From Cunninghamella blakesleeana (lineage: Eukaryota; Mucoromycota; Mucoromycetes; Mucorales; Cunninghamellaceae): a stretch of DNA of 64,000 bases. The stretch's first letter is position 1. Every line of letters begins with the position of its first letter. Below are positions 24,534-39,647 of this stretch, piece after piece. The translations under genes and the position numbers were made by a program. The notes under the pieces were generated by a model. The model did not search any database. It was not told where the DNA came from and saw only the letters and a program-made list of their open reading frames with translations. The stretch is taken from assembly GCA_017871115.1 (NCBI GenBank), contig JAFCIZ010000005.1:1968501-2032500 (forward strand), read 5' to 3'.

Positions 24534-27500
24534 ATGGTGAAAGGGAAGACAGCAGCAAAAGTAAATAAAATATTAATATATATATATATTGTTTTTAAAT
24601 ATTTCACGTGCTGATTTTTCTTTTTCTTTTTCGTACTCTTTCATTTATTTTTTTTATTATTAATAATAATAATAAAATTTAGACAACTAAAGGTAGTGGA
24701 TCAAGAAGTATCCCAGATTTGTTTTTAAGGCAAAACCGATCAAATAGTAAGAATATACACGGATAATAGCTGCGAAAATAATAATAAAAACAGGAAAGAA
24801 AAAAATGTAATATTTAACATATTAATCTATTTCTATTTAATGGATATTTATTTTAATAGCTAGTAGAAAACGAGTGACCGAAGAAAATCCTGTTCTTTCT
24901 TCTGATGAAAGTGATGAATTAGATAGTGGAAATAACAGCAGTATTGAAGACGAAGATGATAGTGGTTCTGATAATGAATTCAACTTAACTTCATTAAATA
25001 AAAGTAGCACCAGTATTAGTAGTATAAGTAGAACAGCAGCAGCAAAAAATAAATCAACTAAACAAAAAACAGCAGGTCGTAATCAAAAATCAAAAGGAAA
25101 AAAGACAAATAAACGAAGACGAGTGGATACTTCAGAAGTAACAATGGAAACATCTAGCCAATTGTTAGCCCAGGTATCCGATCTTGATGATACTATCACT
25201 TTATATGATCAAATTCTTTCTGCAGACGCTGATATTGAAAAGATGGTGTCCGAATGGGTAGAACAATACAAGGATGATAAAATCCCAGCTTTACAAGATT
25301 TAATTAATTTTGTTATTAGAGTAAGCAATAATAATAATAAAAATAAAAATAAAATAATAATATAATAAAATAAAATAGTGAATTGGATTATTTATATATA
25401 CATATATCATTTTCTTTAAAAAAAAATATATGTAGAGTTCTGGATGTAAAATGGCTGTTACTAGAGAAGCTTTTGCAAACGAAGATATGACTGTGGATGC
25501 TTTGCAAGAATTACAAGAAGAATTATCAAAGGTAATAATACTTATAAATATAAAGCAATAATAATCATAATAAAATTTTAATAACAGCTTTAGATTAATA
25601 ATTTTTTTTTAAAAAATGATATTTGACATTCATTGTATAATTCAATCAAAGTTACCTCATCATGAATATCCTATTATTTCTAAAGCTAAAATTCATAAAC
25701 CACTTAAACGAAATTTATTATTATTTTTTCAAGAACTTATTGATTTGTCCAAATCAGATTTACTTTATGATGGATCTTTTATTGAAACTTTACAAAGTTG
25801 GTTAGCTACTATGTCTAGGTAATTATACTATATTTATAAATATATATATATAATACAAAAAATTTTATGTATCTGTAAATGTCGATTTTTTTTTACTTAT
25901 AAAAATATTTAATCTATTTTGATTAGTTCTGTTTATCGACCATTTCGGCATACTGCTACATTGATTGCTCTTAAAATTACTAGTAGCATTTGCGTTATTG
26001 CTGATAAAACACATTCCGAGTTAAGTACTGCAACAAGACAATCCAATGTTGGGCGAGGAAAACGTGGAGGCAAATCTAGAGTAGGTCTTTCAAATCAACG
26101 TCGTGCAATCTTGATAAAAAGACAAAAGGATTTAGATGAATATGTAGATGACTTTTTTGAAAGGTATGTATAAATATAGTATTTAATTATTTAGAAAAGA
26201 GTACACAAACGTAAACATATATACGTAAGCTAATACTATATATATGTATCTTTGATTTATAATTAGTGTTTTTGCTCATCGTGTTCGTGATATTGAATCT
26301 GTTATACGATCTGAATGTATGAAAGAATTAAGCGTTTGGATTCAATTATATCCTCACCATTTTCTTGAAAATCAATATCTTCGTTATCTTGGTTGGTCTT
26401 ATAATGATCCTGTAATAATAACAATACTAATAATAATGGTTATATAAATTAAATTATACAAAAGTAAAAAAAAAAAAAGTTAAATTAACCTTTATTACTT
26501 TTATTTACATTTCTATACTTTTTATATAGAATCCTACTGTACGATCAGAAGCTCTCAAATCAACTTCAAGGCTTTGCAAAATAGATAATATAGTTGCAAA
26601 TATGAAAACGTTTATAGAACGATTTGTCAACAGATTGGAAGAAATGGCACTTTATGATGTGGATGTGTCTGTTCGTGTCAATGCTATTCATCTTTGTAGC
26701 GTTTTATATGGTGTTGATCAAGCACTTCTTAGTAACAAAACACATCAATCATTAACCAACTTGGTAATGTCTAATAACCCTCGTATTCGTAAAGCTGTTG
26801 CTCCTTTCGTTAAATCCATTATTGATAAAAACATTCTTCAACCTACTATGGAACAAGTGGAATCTGATTTGGCCTCTCTTAGTGTAGAAACTTCTGAAAA
26901 TAACATGGATGATTCTGAAAATAAATCGGTTCGAAAAAATTGGGTGGTTTTCAAAAGTATTGCTGGATTTTTATCTGATAGAGTTAAAATCACTACAATG
27001 GATGCTGATGATGATAGTGATGGTATGGACCGTTCTATATTATTGGATCAACATAATGTTCAAATTATTGAAAATACTTGTGAATCTCTTTGGGGATATA
27101 TAAAAGAACTTCAGGTAACATTTTTTTGCATTCATTTAAAAATTAAATTAAAACTAAAATATGATATAATAAAGTGTGTATGGGAAGTGAATATGAATTA
27201 TTGATAAATATATAATTATAGGAATATGAAGCCATGTTGGACTATCTTAGTCGTGATCACTCTGTTATTCAACATCAATCAAGTGATTATGACACTAATA
27301 CTGGAATTGAAGAGTGTTACCGTTTGAAGCCATCTGAAGAAACTATTTTAGTATATATTTTTGTTAATTGCTTAAAATTATTAGTTAAAAAAGGCATTGA
27401 ACGTCCTGGTGAAAAGAAAAAGGTAATGAAAAAGCAAAAAACAAATGCAAAAATAATAACATAAAACTAATAAATAAATAAAAATGTATTAAATTTTCTA

Positions 27501-29856
27501 ATTTGCAAAATATTTCCATGGATTTAGGATGAAATACAACTTGAAGAAACTCGTAATAATATCTCAAGACATCTTGCTCCTTTATTACCTTCCGTTTTAC
27601 TTAAATTTGGTGATGATACAGACAAAATTAGACCACTGATTTATTTACCACAATTGATGAATCTAAATGTATATTTGGAATTACGTATGCAAGATGTAAT
27701 TTTTATAAAAACACAATATTTATACATACATACATACCTATGCGATATTATAATACAGGTTTATTAATTTATATTGATCATATATATATATTTATTTGAA
27801 TTGAATAGGAATATCAAGAACTTTTACAGACATTATGCAAGTATTATTCTAGTATCGCAGTACCTGATATACTTCAAACTTGTATTTTATCATTGCAACA
27901 TGTTATTAAAGCTAGTTTTATGGCTGATATCAATAATCCTATAATGAAAGATCTTCAGGAACGTATAGTTAATCAACTTCAAGATACATGTCATGGAAAG
28001 GTAGATCATACATACACACACACATACACAAATGCATATATATATATATATATATATATATAAATGATTATAATGCTGTCTAAAATATAATAATTATTTT
28101 TTTCAATTCTATATAACTAGGATCTATTTACAGCTCGATTTTCAAAAGATGATGAACATTCTATAACTACTACTTTGATTCGACTTGATTACTTAATTGG
28201 TATAATAGATATCACTGATACAATGGAAAGAAGAGGTGACTCAAGATCTGACGTTATTGATATTATGAACGACTTAATTGAAAGATCTGGTTTTGGATAC
28301 GATAGTAAAAGTCAGGTATTATATATGTATATATGTAGATAGAATTATAGAAATATATTTAAAATATTTAATGAATATAAATATTATTTTATTTTTATTT
28401 TTATTTTTTTCAAAAAATAAGATTGGTGAATCGGCTATATCTATTTCATTTAGATACCTTGTTTGGCAAGCTTCTCGTTTGAATGATGATGAATTACTCG
28501 CATCCGATAAAAATACAGTGGCTAAAGTTGAAAAAAGAAGGGACTGGATAATAGAAAAATGTATGGAGTTAATAACTGATTCTGATATGGCACCACTACC
28601 TGAAGTTCGACGTTTGGTATGCTATTTTTTATTTTTATTTTTATTAATATTATATTTATTATTTTCAAAGCATATTTATTTTAGAGATGTTAATACTCTT
28701 CCTCTTTGTTTATTTTTATATCTTATTTATAATTTATAGGCATTCGGAGTGATTGTCGATCTTTACAGTTTATTCTCTAATAGCGCCTTTTTAAAATCTG
28801 ATTTGACTACTTTACACTTTAAATGTTCTGAAGATACACAATCTAAATTGGTTGAATATATCAAATCCCAAATCGATGAATGGAATTCTGCAGATGATGA
28901 TATTGTTAATGGTAAATATATAGAAACATATTTATATATATGGAACTTTCAATTGACAATACTAATAACTAATATTAATTACTATTATTATTTTAAAAAA
29001 GATCATTCTTATAGACAATCATATATGGATTTATTATCGAGTTTTGGACGTGGCATAATTACTAGAGTATTTGATATTAAATATGCAAAGGTATTATTGG
29101 TGCAATATGGTGCAAAAGATGCTGAATTGGATTTACCAGTAAAGGCTTTAGTGGAAGAATTTGAAATCGATGTAGTTGGAAATGCAAATTTAACAGAACA
29201 AATTTGTCGATTATACATGGATTCACTAAAAGAAGTATGCATTAGTATAAATAAATAATATATGTAAAAGAAAAGAAAGATATATTGTTAACTTAACTAT
29301 GTATGTATTTTATAGTCATTTGAAACACATGCTGATATAAATTACCGATCTATGGATAAACCTCTTAAATTGGGACGCTTACTTTGTCAAAGTTTAAAAG
29401 ATGCCAATGAAAAAGATCAAGTACGTAAAATACCAGAAGACATTGCATGTGAACATATTCATATAAATGGCATTACCTATGTCATGAATAAAGTACACCA
29501 AATAGTATCCGATAACAATGACCTTGAAGCTATCACTGTTTCACTTAAATTCTTTAAGCTATTAACTTTATTCGCTAAAAATTTATATCGTGCTCGTGAT
29601 GTTGGAAAAATGTAAGTTGTGAATAAATGTACAGATATAATTAAAAAAAAAACGAAGAAACAAAATATATATTGACTCTACTTTTTTTAACAATAATATT
29701 TATAGTCACAAGCAGTTAGAAAACAGTTTACAACAGCATTCTCTCCATCCAACTGAAGAAGCAAAAGAATGGGAGCCTTATTTTTCATATATGACAACTA
29801 TTGACGATGTATTAAAGAAGAAAGGTTTACGCTATGATTATAATGCTAATAACTAA
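24534..29856 (+). CDS. SCC3: cohesin subunit Scc3/STAG (SA family)
   Basis: HEAT-repeat subunit that binds the Scc1/Rad21 kleisin and DNA in the cohesin ring. Seventeen exons, all phase-consistent: 24534-24560, 24683-24746, 24860-25320, 25436-25531, 25652-25818, 25927-26163, 26267-26411, 26530-27114, 27222-27422, 27528-27695, 27809-28000, 28121-28315, 28422-28616, 28740-28911, 29002-29234, 29316-29611, 29706-29856. Product 1194 aa, in line with about 1150 for yeast Scc3. The N-terminus is acidic and Ser-rich, then basic (KGKKTNKRRRVD, a likely nuclear signal). The stromalin core carries SVYRPFRHTATLIALKITSS, and the next exons give ERSVFAHRVRDIESVIRSEC and the LRYLGW-type segment typical of STAG. 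The exon-5 acceptor (25651) was chosen because only it keeps frame with LPHHEYP. It converges on STT4, with 330 bp between stops. Confidence 0.93.
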
Positions 29857-30186
29857 AAAAAATTAGAAAATCAGCATTATTCAATATAATTAATCTGTAA
29901 TATTGCTTAATTAAACAATAGTTTATATTTTTTTATATTAATGAAAAAATTAATAAAAAGAAATACTTTAATCATCCATTGTATAAATAAATATTCAGCA
30001 TAAAATACCATATAAGTGGATATTCAGCCCATTATTGTTTTTTCACGATATTTATATTTTAAGTTGATACAAAAATTAAATTTATTAGATTAAACGATAA
30101 TTATATTTAAACAAATACATATATATATATATATATTTTATACAAAATAAATAAATAATTTAAATTATAAAAGAAAAAAAAAATAA
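29857..30186. other. convergent intergenic region
   Basis: 330 bp between the Scc3 stop and the Stt4 stop. AT-rich 3' UTR material with an AT repeat near 30117-30135. No gene. Confidence 0.6.
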
Positions 30187-33100
30187 CTAGTAAGGAATAC
30201 CGTTGGTTAATTTTTGGAAGTAATCGTACATAACAGTACGTTGGTTTTCGAAGGAGTCTTTGATACGCATCATAATAAAGTCGGAAGCTTGACGTTCAGT
30301 CTTATCAACTTGGAAACGAGATCGCATACGTTTAATAGTTTCACCCTTGAAACAAGGTAAGCCAGATTCAAGCATAAGAGTAACTAATTGTAAAATATAT
30401 TCAGTGTAGGGGCGACAAGCTAAATAAGATTTGACCATTAATTCAGAGAATTGTTTGAAAGCTTGTTCCTGAGAACCACCACCCATGACCTGAATCATTT
30501 CAGTTGTTAATTTGAATGGTGAACTTTCAAAGGTAATTCCACCAGGAGCAATATCAAAGATAAACCCAAAATCAATATGAATAATATGACCATCGTCATC
30601 CAACATAATATTACCATTATGACGATCCTTAAATTGCAACAAATAAGAAATCAATGAATAAGCTGCAACGGATTGAACGAAGTTGGTACGAGCATTTTGG
30701 AAAGCAATGGAATCAGGGGAACCGTATTTAGCAACAAAGTAATCAAAGAGACTGTTGACTTTTTCACGACCCAATTGATCACGAGAAATAGAGTTAGGAA
30801 TGACATCAATATTACCACGACCAGGAGCAGTAGCTACAACTCTGTAAGGGAAGACATATAAATCTAAACCTACGCTAGTAAAGATATTCTTGAATACTGC
30901 AATCAATTGAAGAGCAAGGACATCTTGACGACAATCATCACCCACTTTGAAAATGGCTGCTTGTTGAATTTGAATGGTTCGTTTATAAACAGTATTATCA
31001 CCACGCATCATAGCTTGACGAGTCTTTTCGGTATCTTCAACTTCCTTTTCTACTTGGAATGTAGCCATGAAAGGTGCCTATTTTTATAAAAACAAATAAA
31101 TAATAATAATAAAATAAAGTAAATAACTTATTGAAAAAAATAATGTTTCATTGGCTTTTTTTTAATAAATAATAATAATAATAATATATACCTTAGCATG
31201 AGATTGAAGAGGTCTACCAGATTTACGATAAATGTCTACAACACGACCATCAGGATTAGTGGGCAAGTATACGCCAACATCAACTTGAATTTTAGCTAAT
31301 TCTTCATCCAAACGTTTCTAATAATATCAAAAACAATGTATATATATTAATTTTTTAATTCAATGTATATCATTATTATTACTGTTTCTTTTTTTTAATA
31401 AAAAAATGCTATTTATACTTAATCTCAATTACCTTTTGTAATGGTTTCTTTTCAGTTTGACCGTATTTAATATATTCTTTAAGATAACCAGAAATACCAG
31501 TAACTTCACCAAAGAATTTGAATTCACGTTCATAAAATTCACGATCAGCACCGGTGAATGATGCAACTAAGTTATCAATGACACGTTCTAATGTAGGTTT
31601 AAGAGCATCAGGTTTAACACATTCTCCATCAGCATCAACAAAGAAATTGGCCTTCATATTCCAAATCAATTGATGAGCGAATAATTGAGATACTTGACCA
31701 GCTTGCATAATGTATTTTTCAACATAGCCTAAATCATCATAACGTAAGGCTTGTACAATTTGAGGAATGTAGAAGAATACAGTATCAACAGGATAATATT
31801 CTAAACTTCTCATAGCATACTGTAAAATCAATGGGTGGTTATTGAAAGCAGGTAAGAAATAATTAGCAGCAGTGATTGCAGGTACAGGAGCCCAGTATTG
31901 CAAGTACTATTTAATAATAATAATAATAATAATAAAGGTTAACTATATATACTATATTAAATGATTATGGAAACATATCACCATAATTCACCATATATTT
32001 ATTTAATTACCTTCAAATCTAACTTAGCACCGGGAACTAAACGATCCCCAAGCAAGATAACTAAAGCTTCAGGAATATCAACCACATCCAATGAGTTATT
32101 AGCAATCAAACGATGAAGTTCACGATGAACAACAGGTAATAAGAAACGAGAATCCATTTGTACAGCAAGACGAGGAGATACTTCCCATGCAAAACGAACC
32201 ATTTCTTTCCATGAATCTTCCATGACCAATGACCTTTCAGTATTACCAGTAAAAGGTGGAGGTAAACCAGGTCCAGTAGCATTCAAAGGATTACACCATA
32301 CAGATAAGCGAGTTAATTCACTTTCTAAAAAGAGCATCAAAAGTTTTTTAGCTAAATGGTGTTGACGAATAACATCATCCTTGGTCTTGTCGTTTAAGAA
32401 CATGTATAAACCAGCACCAATCTTGGATGAGTTAACAGTGTTATTTTTCAAAGGTGATGAAGTAACAAGGTAACTGAGATTAGGTGTATCATTGCTGATT
32501 GCAGTATAGAATTCATTTAACAACTTGAAAAGCATCAAAGCCAAACTCTTACGATTACCATAATGCCATCTAATTAAATAAAATAATAATAGTAATAGTG
32601 AGTATAAATCTAATATATATATATTTATTATTATTATTATTATTTCGATGTAATTGTTATTATCATTTACGTTGGCGCCAAGCTGAACCAGTTGAAAGCA
32701 GTGTCATAAACTAAAGAACGGAACTTATGTTCGGCTAAAGCTTCCATACGACAAGACTGTAACATCTTAAGACCCAGGCGGAGTAATTGGAAACGGGGAT
32801 AGCATGCCAAAGAATGGGTGCTCATCAAATGAGAATTTTGGAATGATTCTTGTAATAAACGAACAAACATGTTGACCAAATGCTTGCTACGATGACGGAT
32901 AGCATAGAAGCGACTTGTAAGGAACTTGATCCAAGTAGTATGAGGTGAAAATAAGAAGGATGCTACGCGAACATTACCTTCACGAATAGATCTATCAGAT
33001 GGAGCATAAGTCATCTTGTCAACAAATGCATGCTTAACACTATTAAAATAAAACAAAAAAAATAAAAATTAATTTTCATTCTAAATAATTATCATAATAA

Positions 33101-36100
33101 TGATACCCTTCTTTTTTCCTTTTTCTTTTGTAGTAAATAAATAAATAAATAATGATCATATAATTCTTACTTGAGAAGAGGAGAGAATAAACCTTTACGA
33201 TGACGTTGAGCCCAACTCCACATACTTAACATCTCGACCATTAAACGATTTTCAACTTCAGGGCGTTCTACTAAAATCCAATTCCATACAGATGTACCAA
33301 GTTCTAAGGATTCGGGCGTAAATACCATAACAGGAATACGAACCAAATGACGAATCAAATCAGGATGAACTTCAGGTAAAGAAATGGTGAAACCAGCAGC
33401 ACGATGTAAAGAACTATTCAAACGTTCTACAGGTACATTACGTTTTTGTTTAATATCATCTACAAGACTATCCAATGTTTTGAGAACAAAGCTGACTTGT
33501 TTTTGTAAATCTACTTTAGCCGTTTCAATAGTACGATCATTCAAATTGTATAAGTTTTCAACACCACTGACTTCACCAGCAAAGAAACGACGAGAAGTAA
33601 AACCACTGACAAAAGTAGAAGCAATATCGGGATGAATGGAAGGTACTTTAGGAACATATTCATTAGAGTAATGGTTTTTGGTTGTAGCTTTACCGATGTC
33701 AATAGCTAAGGAACGACCAACATGGCCAACATCTAAAGGAGTATAGCTATCGAAACGATCAAATCCAGCAAGATAACTTTGAAGTAAGCCAGCAATTTCT
33801 AAAGGAGCACGATCAACAGCAAGATGTAACCATTTACGAGCATTTTCATAGAATTGAGTACAAAGCTCTTTACGATAAGTGAAACTATCACCAAGTTCAA
33901 GAGTAACATTAGCACGAGAGGAAGTGAATCGGTAAACGGGAGTGTATTCATCGCGGTATTCAGCTTCACAACTAAGCCAGAGCAATTGTGCCAATTCCAA
34001 AATTAAAGTAATAAGATATTTATCACAGAAGGCTTGAGGGAATGAGGTAACAATTTTATCAGTTGTCTTGATAGCAAGTTGATGCACTTTAGGAAGACGA
34101 TAGCAACATAATTCCAATAATATACCAACTTGTTTACGTAAATCATTATCAAGGGTTTGGGCAGCGGCTTTGTTTGCAGCATCTTTGGTGAATACATTGG
34201 CTACACGTTCAGCAATGGTTTCCAAACAATTGGCCAAAGAGCTAGTACTAACACCATCATTCATGAAGTAACGAATTACAAAACTACAATCGCCCATCTT
34301 ACTACGCATCATTTCAATATGATAAACACTTAAAGCAAATACAATTTGAGCATAAGAGTAACTCTTCACATCATAGGATAAAGAAGGTAAGGCTGTTATT
34401 AATTTTTGACGCATGGCTACAATATCGACATCAGCAGTACCAGCACGAAGAACGGAGTTATATTCCAAATCACTTTCCAAATAGTTAGTGGCACTTTCAA
34501 TAACAAGTACAGGTGTCTTCTTGGCAATAATTTGTAAAGATTCGTACCATTCACGAGTCCACATGGATTCAGTAACAAAACCAAATACAATACAAAGGAA
34601 CCACATGTTACGGAAAAGGGAAACTAATTCAGCACTAGTTTGAACGTGAGGTTCAAAATCTTTATGAGAAAGTAAAGCTTGAAGTGCAGGACGAAGGGTA
34701 CCAAGTTTGGAAATCAATGGTAAATCAGATGAAGATTTATCTTTAGACATCATACGTTGAATTGCTGTACCATTTTCTACAAAGAGGGTCAATAGATTGG
34801 TTAAATAAGTTTGATAGAATTCAGGTCTTGATGATAAACGAACAGCCAAATCTTGAAGAGCATTTTGAATCTAAAAAAAGAGGAGGGTAAATGAGTTAAT
34901 AAAAAAATAATAAAACTACTAGCCAAATACGTAGCACCTTTTTTATTTATACATATTTTATTGTTGAATATCATTTTAATATTACTATTATTATTTTTAA
35001 AAAAGTTAAATTAAAATAAACTTACAGAAGAAGATAATTGCTTGTTATCAATGGTTAATGCTTCACGGCTAAGAGTTGAGAATAAGCTAAGAATATCATT
35101 AAATACATTGGGAGTAGCAACCAATGCTAGATCAACTAAACGTGAAGTGAGAGAAGCCATAGAAGTGATGGATAATGATTTACGACGAAGAATCAACATG
35201 GATAAAGCTTGTGCCATAATCTATTATATTTAGAAGAATAAAAATACAAAATATAATATATGTAAATAATCATTTTCTCCAGATTTTTTTAAAAATTATA
35301 ATTGATATTTTTTTTTCCTTTTTTAAATTAATAAATAAAATTAAAATTGCTTACAGATTCATTCTTCAAATAAACAGCTACACCAACAATTGCAGAAAGG
35401 GCATTTATACAAACTTGTTGTTTTTGCTTTTCGCTAAGTTGTTCAGCAGGAACACCAGAAATAGTATGAGTACCAGATGATGTGCCATCTTCATCACTAT
35501 AACGAGTAATTTCATTAAGTAAAGCGTGTAAAGTAGAAATAGCAGCTTGAGACATTTGAGCCTGAGGTTTTGATTCTACACATTGAGCCAAACGTAAAAT
35601 AGAATATTGTTGAACACTAACTTCACCTGCTTGAAGTTCAAAGACTGGGGAGGGTGTAGCTAAGAATCGTGAAATAGTATTGGTCATATTATTATTCATA
35701 TAAGGGAAGCTGTTCAATTTTTTTTAAAAAAAGAGGAAAGGAAAGAAAAAGAAAAATACATATAAGTATACAATTAAAATAATAATAATAATTATAAAGA
35801 TAATATTTCTTTTTATCAAAACTTACTTAATAGATAAAAGTACAGCAGCATCCAAAGCAGAAATTTGAATCCAAGGATCAAGAGCTTGGGGTGCAGTGAA
35901 AAGACATTCAGAAATATGATCAACAAGGTGGTCATCCATTTCATGTAAATAAACAGATGATAAAGCAGCGACATGCTATTATTGATTAAGAAATAAATAA
36001 AAATAGTATCATATCAATATGACAGTATAAACCTTAATGTAAACATTCTCTCTTTCTCTCTTTTTTCATTTTTTTTTTTATCTATATCTCTATTTACCAA

Positions 36101-37392
36101 ACTAGTTCCCATAATTTCTTGCATATAAGCGTCAATAGCCCATTTTTCACCATCTTGGGCACTCTTTTCAGCGAATTTTCTAATATCTTCATAATAACCA
36201 ATGCTCATAACATATACTGAGCGTAAGCTACTAGCCAATTTTTGATCCTTTTGTTCCACATTAAATGCATTTTTCATCAAAGTAGACCATGAACGATCAA
36301 TAGTATTTGTCCAATGAACCTTATTAGTTTTAGCAGTAGATTTCAATGAAGACGAGTTGGAATGGTTATTAGCAGGATCTTCTTGAGCAAGAACACGAGC
36401 ACCTACATTTCTGAGAACTACAAGTAAATCATAAACAATACGGTTGCTACTTAAAGGAATACCATCTTCCAAATAACGAGCAAGAACTCTACGGCTATAA
36501 CTAGTCACATCGTTATTTTTAAGACAAGTGGTGATAATAGTACCAATTTGTTCCAAAACACTGTCTTGAACAAGAGCTTGGGTATTGACACATAAAGCAA
36601 GTAATTGATTTGTTCTGAATAAATAAGGTGTTGATTGTAAAGCACGGAATAAACCAGCCAATGAAGGAAGGATAAAGCTAACAGTAAAATCAACTATATA
36701 TAAATGTATAAGTTAATAAAAAAAATCATGATACATATTGGCTATCCACTCATTGTATACAACTCTTTTTTTTTATAATTTTTTTTAAGTTCAGTTTAAA
36801 TATTATGTATAATACATATATTTATATATATATAATATTTACCATCAGTAGATAATTGTTGTACAAGGGATTCTGCATATTTCCATAAAACAGAAGTGAT
36901 ACGCTCATAGAAGGAAGGACACTTGTAACCTAATTCAAGTAAACCAGAAACTAAACTAAAAGTAATAAGGTCAGAAGGAGGTAAACCACGATTAAGAGTG
37001 ACAGGTTCCCATTCATAAACTGATAAGTAACGAACATAAGCCAAAAGTCTAGGAATTAATTCTAATTGGCGTTCTTCAGATGATTGAGTAGCATATTTAA
37101 TAAGAGCAGCTAAAGTTTGTTGACTACGGCGAGACTATATATATAAAGAAGTAGGACATAAGTATCATAGATAATAATAACAAACCAGCTATTTACAAAT
37201 ATATATTACCATAGTACCAACGGTAGGAATAGAACCTTTTGTAAAAATCGTATCTTCATCAGGATTAACTAAAGGAACTTCAGGACATTTTGATAATAAT
37301 CTATCAACATCACTAGTAGTAGCTTTAGAACGAGAGTCAGCTAAGACTTCTGCTAACCCTAATAAAATACGTGAATGTAAATCGTTTTCCAT
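30187..37392 (-). CDS. STT4: phosphatidylinositol 4-kinase III alpha (Stt4/PI4KA)
   Basis: Makes PI4P at the plasma membrane. Twelve exons on the minus strand: 37392-37210, 37134-36843, 36693-36098, 35975-35827, 35709-35355, 35220-35026, 34870-33171, 33039-32671, 32569-32011, 31906-31433, 31317-31192, 31077-30187. Product 1962 aa, close to yeast Stt4 (1900). The long helical N-terminal part is followed by the lipid-kinase unique region and the GVYLPTNPDG / SGRPLQSHAKAPFMATF junction typical of PI4K alpha. Kinase motifs are KVGDDCRQDVLALQLI, FKDRHNGNIMLDDDGHI and IHIDFGFIFDIAPGG, followed by FESSPFKLTTEMIQVMGG. The C-terminus is YFQKLTNGIPY, a PI4KA signature. The start MENDLHSR follows an acceptor-like TTTAG, so a 5' UTR intron is possible. 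It lies tandem behind the Methyltransf_28 gene. Confidence 0.95.
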
Positions 37393-37877
37393 TCTAAATA
37401 AATTAATAATATAAAGAAAAAAAAGAAGAAAAACGTTTGTCAATAAAAATTGCTATTTAATAAATATAATGAACATATAAATGGGATTATATTATATCTT
37501 TACCTTATAAATAATTAATGTGGTTTTTTAAAAAAAAAAAAAAAAAAAAAAAGGTTAAAGAAAAGAAAAAAAAAGAAGTTAAGAAATTAAAATAGTAATT
37601 AAATAAATTGTTCCTTGAATAAATTAAAAATCCGAAAAATTAACCTTCACGTGTGGTAAAATTGAAATGAGTTTAATTGCCTTTTATTATAAAATGACAG
37701 GCCGTTTTCTGAATGTGATCCCCATAAAAAAAAAGCGCACATACCAATATACCATATTAAAAAACCATGCTTTTTTTTTAAAGTTTTATTTTTATTAGGT
37801 TTATTTTTTATTAAAGCTTTTTTTTTTAATTGTACAACAATACATAAAAATAAAATAAAAATCATGAGCTTATATAT
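37393..37877. other. intergenic region upstream of STT4
   Basis: 485 bp between the Methyltransf_28 stop and the Stt4 start. Contains a T6-A21 block at about 37527-37552 and T-runs. Short frames here are chance. Holds the STT4 promoter by position. Confidence 0.5.
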
Positions 37878-39647
37878 CTAAGTAATCAGCATTTTCATAT
37901 TTTCATAATACATCAACATTGGATTTTCGCCACTACGGGTAACTGTTTTCTCTACATCAGCATATCTTTCACAAAAATCACGATGAGTTATCACTTTTAC
38001 GTTTCTATCATTTCCAGCTCTTGAACCACGACATACTAAAAGGTACATATCACGTAATAATTCCCAATTAGTAGGAAAGAAGATATCAAACCAACCAGGT
38101 TGAACCATATAAGTAGAACATGGAACCATAGTACCTTTGTATCTAGTTTGAACAACGGGAGCATCCACACCAGGGACAGCATCGGGTAAATGTGAAAAAT
38201 CAGATAATACTAAACGATGTTGAGGGAAATATTCCTTTAATATTTCCATGAATAAGAATAATTTGGTGGGTATGAATTCTGGTGAGGTTAAATTAGGTGC
38301 TATAGGTAATGATGTTAATAATTTATACCAAAACGTATTTGCTAATACTGGACTTCTATATCGTGTCTGTTTTCTGGTTGCCAAATATCTATTAATTAGA
38401 GCATCTTGACCAACTGGTTCATATATTTCTGTATAATCCCCTTTACTATCTATACTGACTATGCCTTGGTATGGTTTAAGTGTTTCTACATCATATCTTA
38501 TTAAATCATGTGCAAAATTATCCTATTATTTTTTGTAAAAAACAAACAAATAAATAAAATTCATATTTACATAAACATGCATTCTTTTTCTTCCTTTTTT
38601 TTTCGCTTTGATAATATATATATAAACTTACTATAACTTCCATTCCCAAAAAGAAACATTGATCGGGTACATGTATATCCCAGTCAAATATACTTTTATT
38701 AATGATTTTTACACATTGATGCTGGTCCTTAGCTTCTCTTACATCTTGTCTTTCTGATTGTCTTTCTGCCAATTTTCCAGAGATTTCAATAATATTATAT
38801 TGTGTTCTTTTATAAACGGAAGGTTCATACCGTTGAATATAATCCAAAATATTTAACATTAAAGTCCCATTACCAGCACCCATTTCATAAATGATTAAAT
38901 CTTTGTGAGGATAAAGGTTTAATTTATATTCTGATACCATATATTTTGCAATTGCATAACCATACCAAGGCTAATATTATCGGCAACATCATCATTATAA
39001 ATGAATAAAATAAAATAAAAAGAGAAATATTATATTATTATCTTTAATTGATTTACTTTTTACCTTTCTCTTTTATTATTATTATTAATAATAATAATAA
39101 CATTTATTACTATTTTATTTTATATATAAAGGCTCACCTTAAATAATTCAGTAGGAGTATGCCAGACTTGTCTAGCAATTTCATCCACTTCGTCTGCGTC
39201 CCCTTCTATATCACGGTACATACGAGCCAAAATATTCATAAATTCCAAATGATCACGCATATCATTAAAATCAAAATCAGTTTCTGGAGAAAAAATCACG
39301 GCTTGTTTTGAAAAATAGCCGTAATGAGGATTATAAAGTGAATCGTCAATAAAATCGCGTACTAGCATATTAGTTCTTGTTGGTGGTTGAGAAGAAAGAG
39401 CGGTATCATAGGCTGATTTTCTTGGATATTGTTTACGTTCTTGTAAACTGTCAGCATCATCTTGAGGTGTTAAAAAAGGAATATGAAACTGAGTACGTGG
39501 TTGAAAATCAGAATATGATCTTATTGCTGTGATTGTTCTTAAAGGATAATTTTGCTGCTGCTGCTTTAATTGTTTATAAAGACATCGATTAGAAGTGTTC
39601 CTTGAAACTAATAATCGATGTTTAAAAATACTAACTGTGTTTTGCAT
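37878..39647 (-). CDS. mitochondrial SAM-dependent methyltransferase family protein (Methyltransf_28, NDUFAF7/MidA-related)
   Basis: Three exons on the minus strand, 39647-39138, 38970-38632, 38522-37878, 497 aa. The first 45 residues are basic, hydroxylated and acid-free (MQNTVSIFKHRLLVSRNTSN...), a good mitochondrial presequence. Family marks: FIDDSLYNPHYGYFSKQAVIF, WHTPTELFKPWYGYAIAKYM, the SAM-binding loop IYEMGAGNGTLMLNILDYI, and FLGMEVIDNFAHDLI. NDUFAF7 methylates an Arg of a complex I subunit. This protein resembles the longer fungal members ending with LVLSDFSHLPD and PGWFDIFFPTNWELL (as in yeast YKL162C), whose substrate is unknown to me. So the family is firm but the NDUFAF7 function is not. 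It is divergent from the peroxiredoxin gene. Confidence 0.85.

Noticed and set aside
30187..31077. Kinase domain considered as Tra1/TRRAP or a TOR-like PIKK
   Set aside because: Motifs DRHNGNIMLDDDGHI and FESSPFKLTTEMIQVMGG with the GIPY end and no FATC domain identify a PI 4-kinase III alpha.
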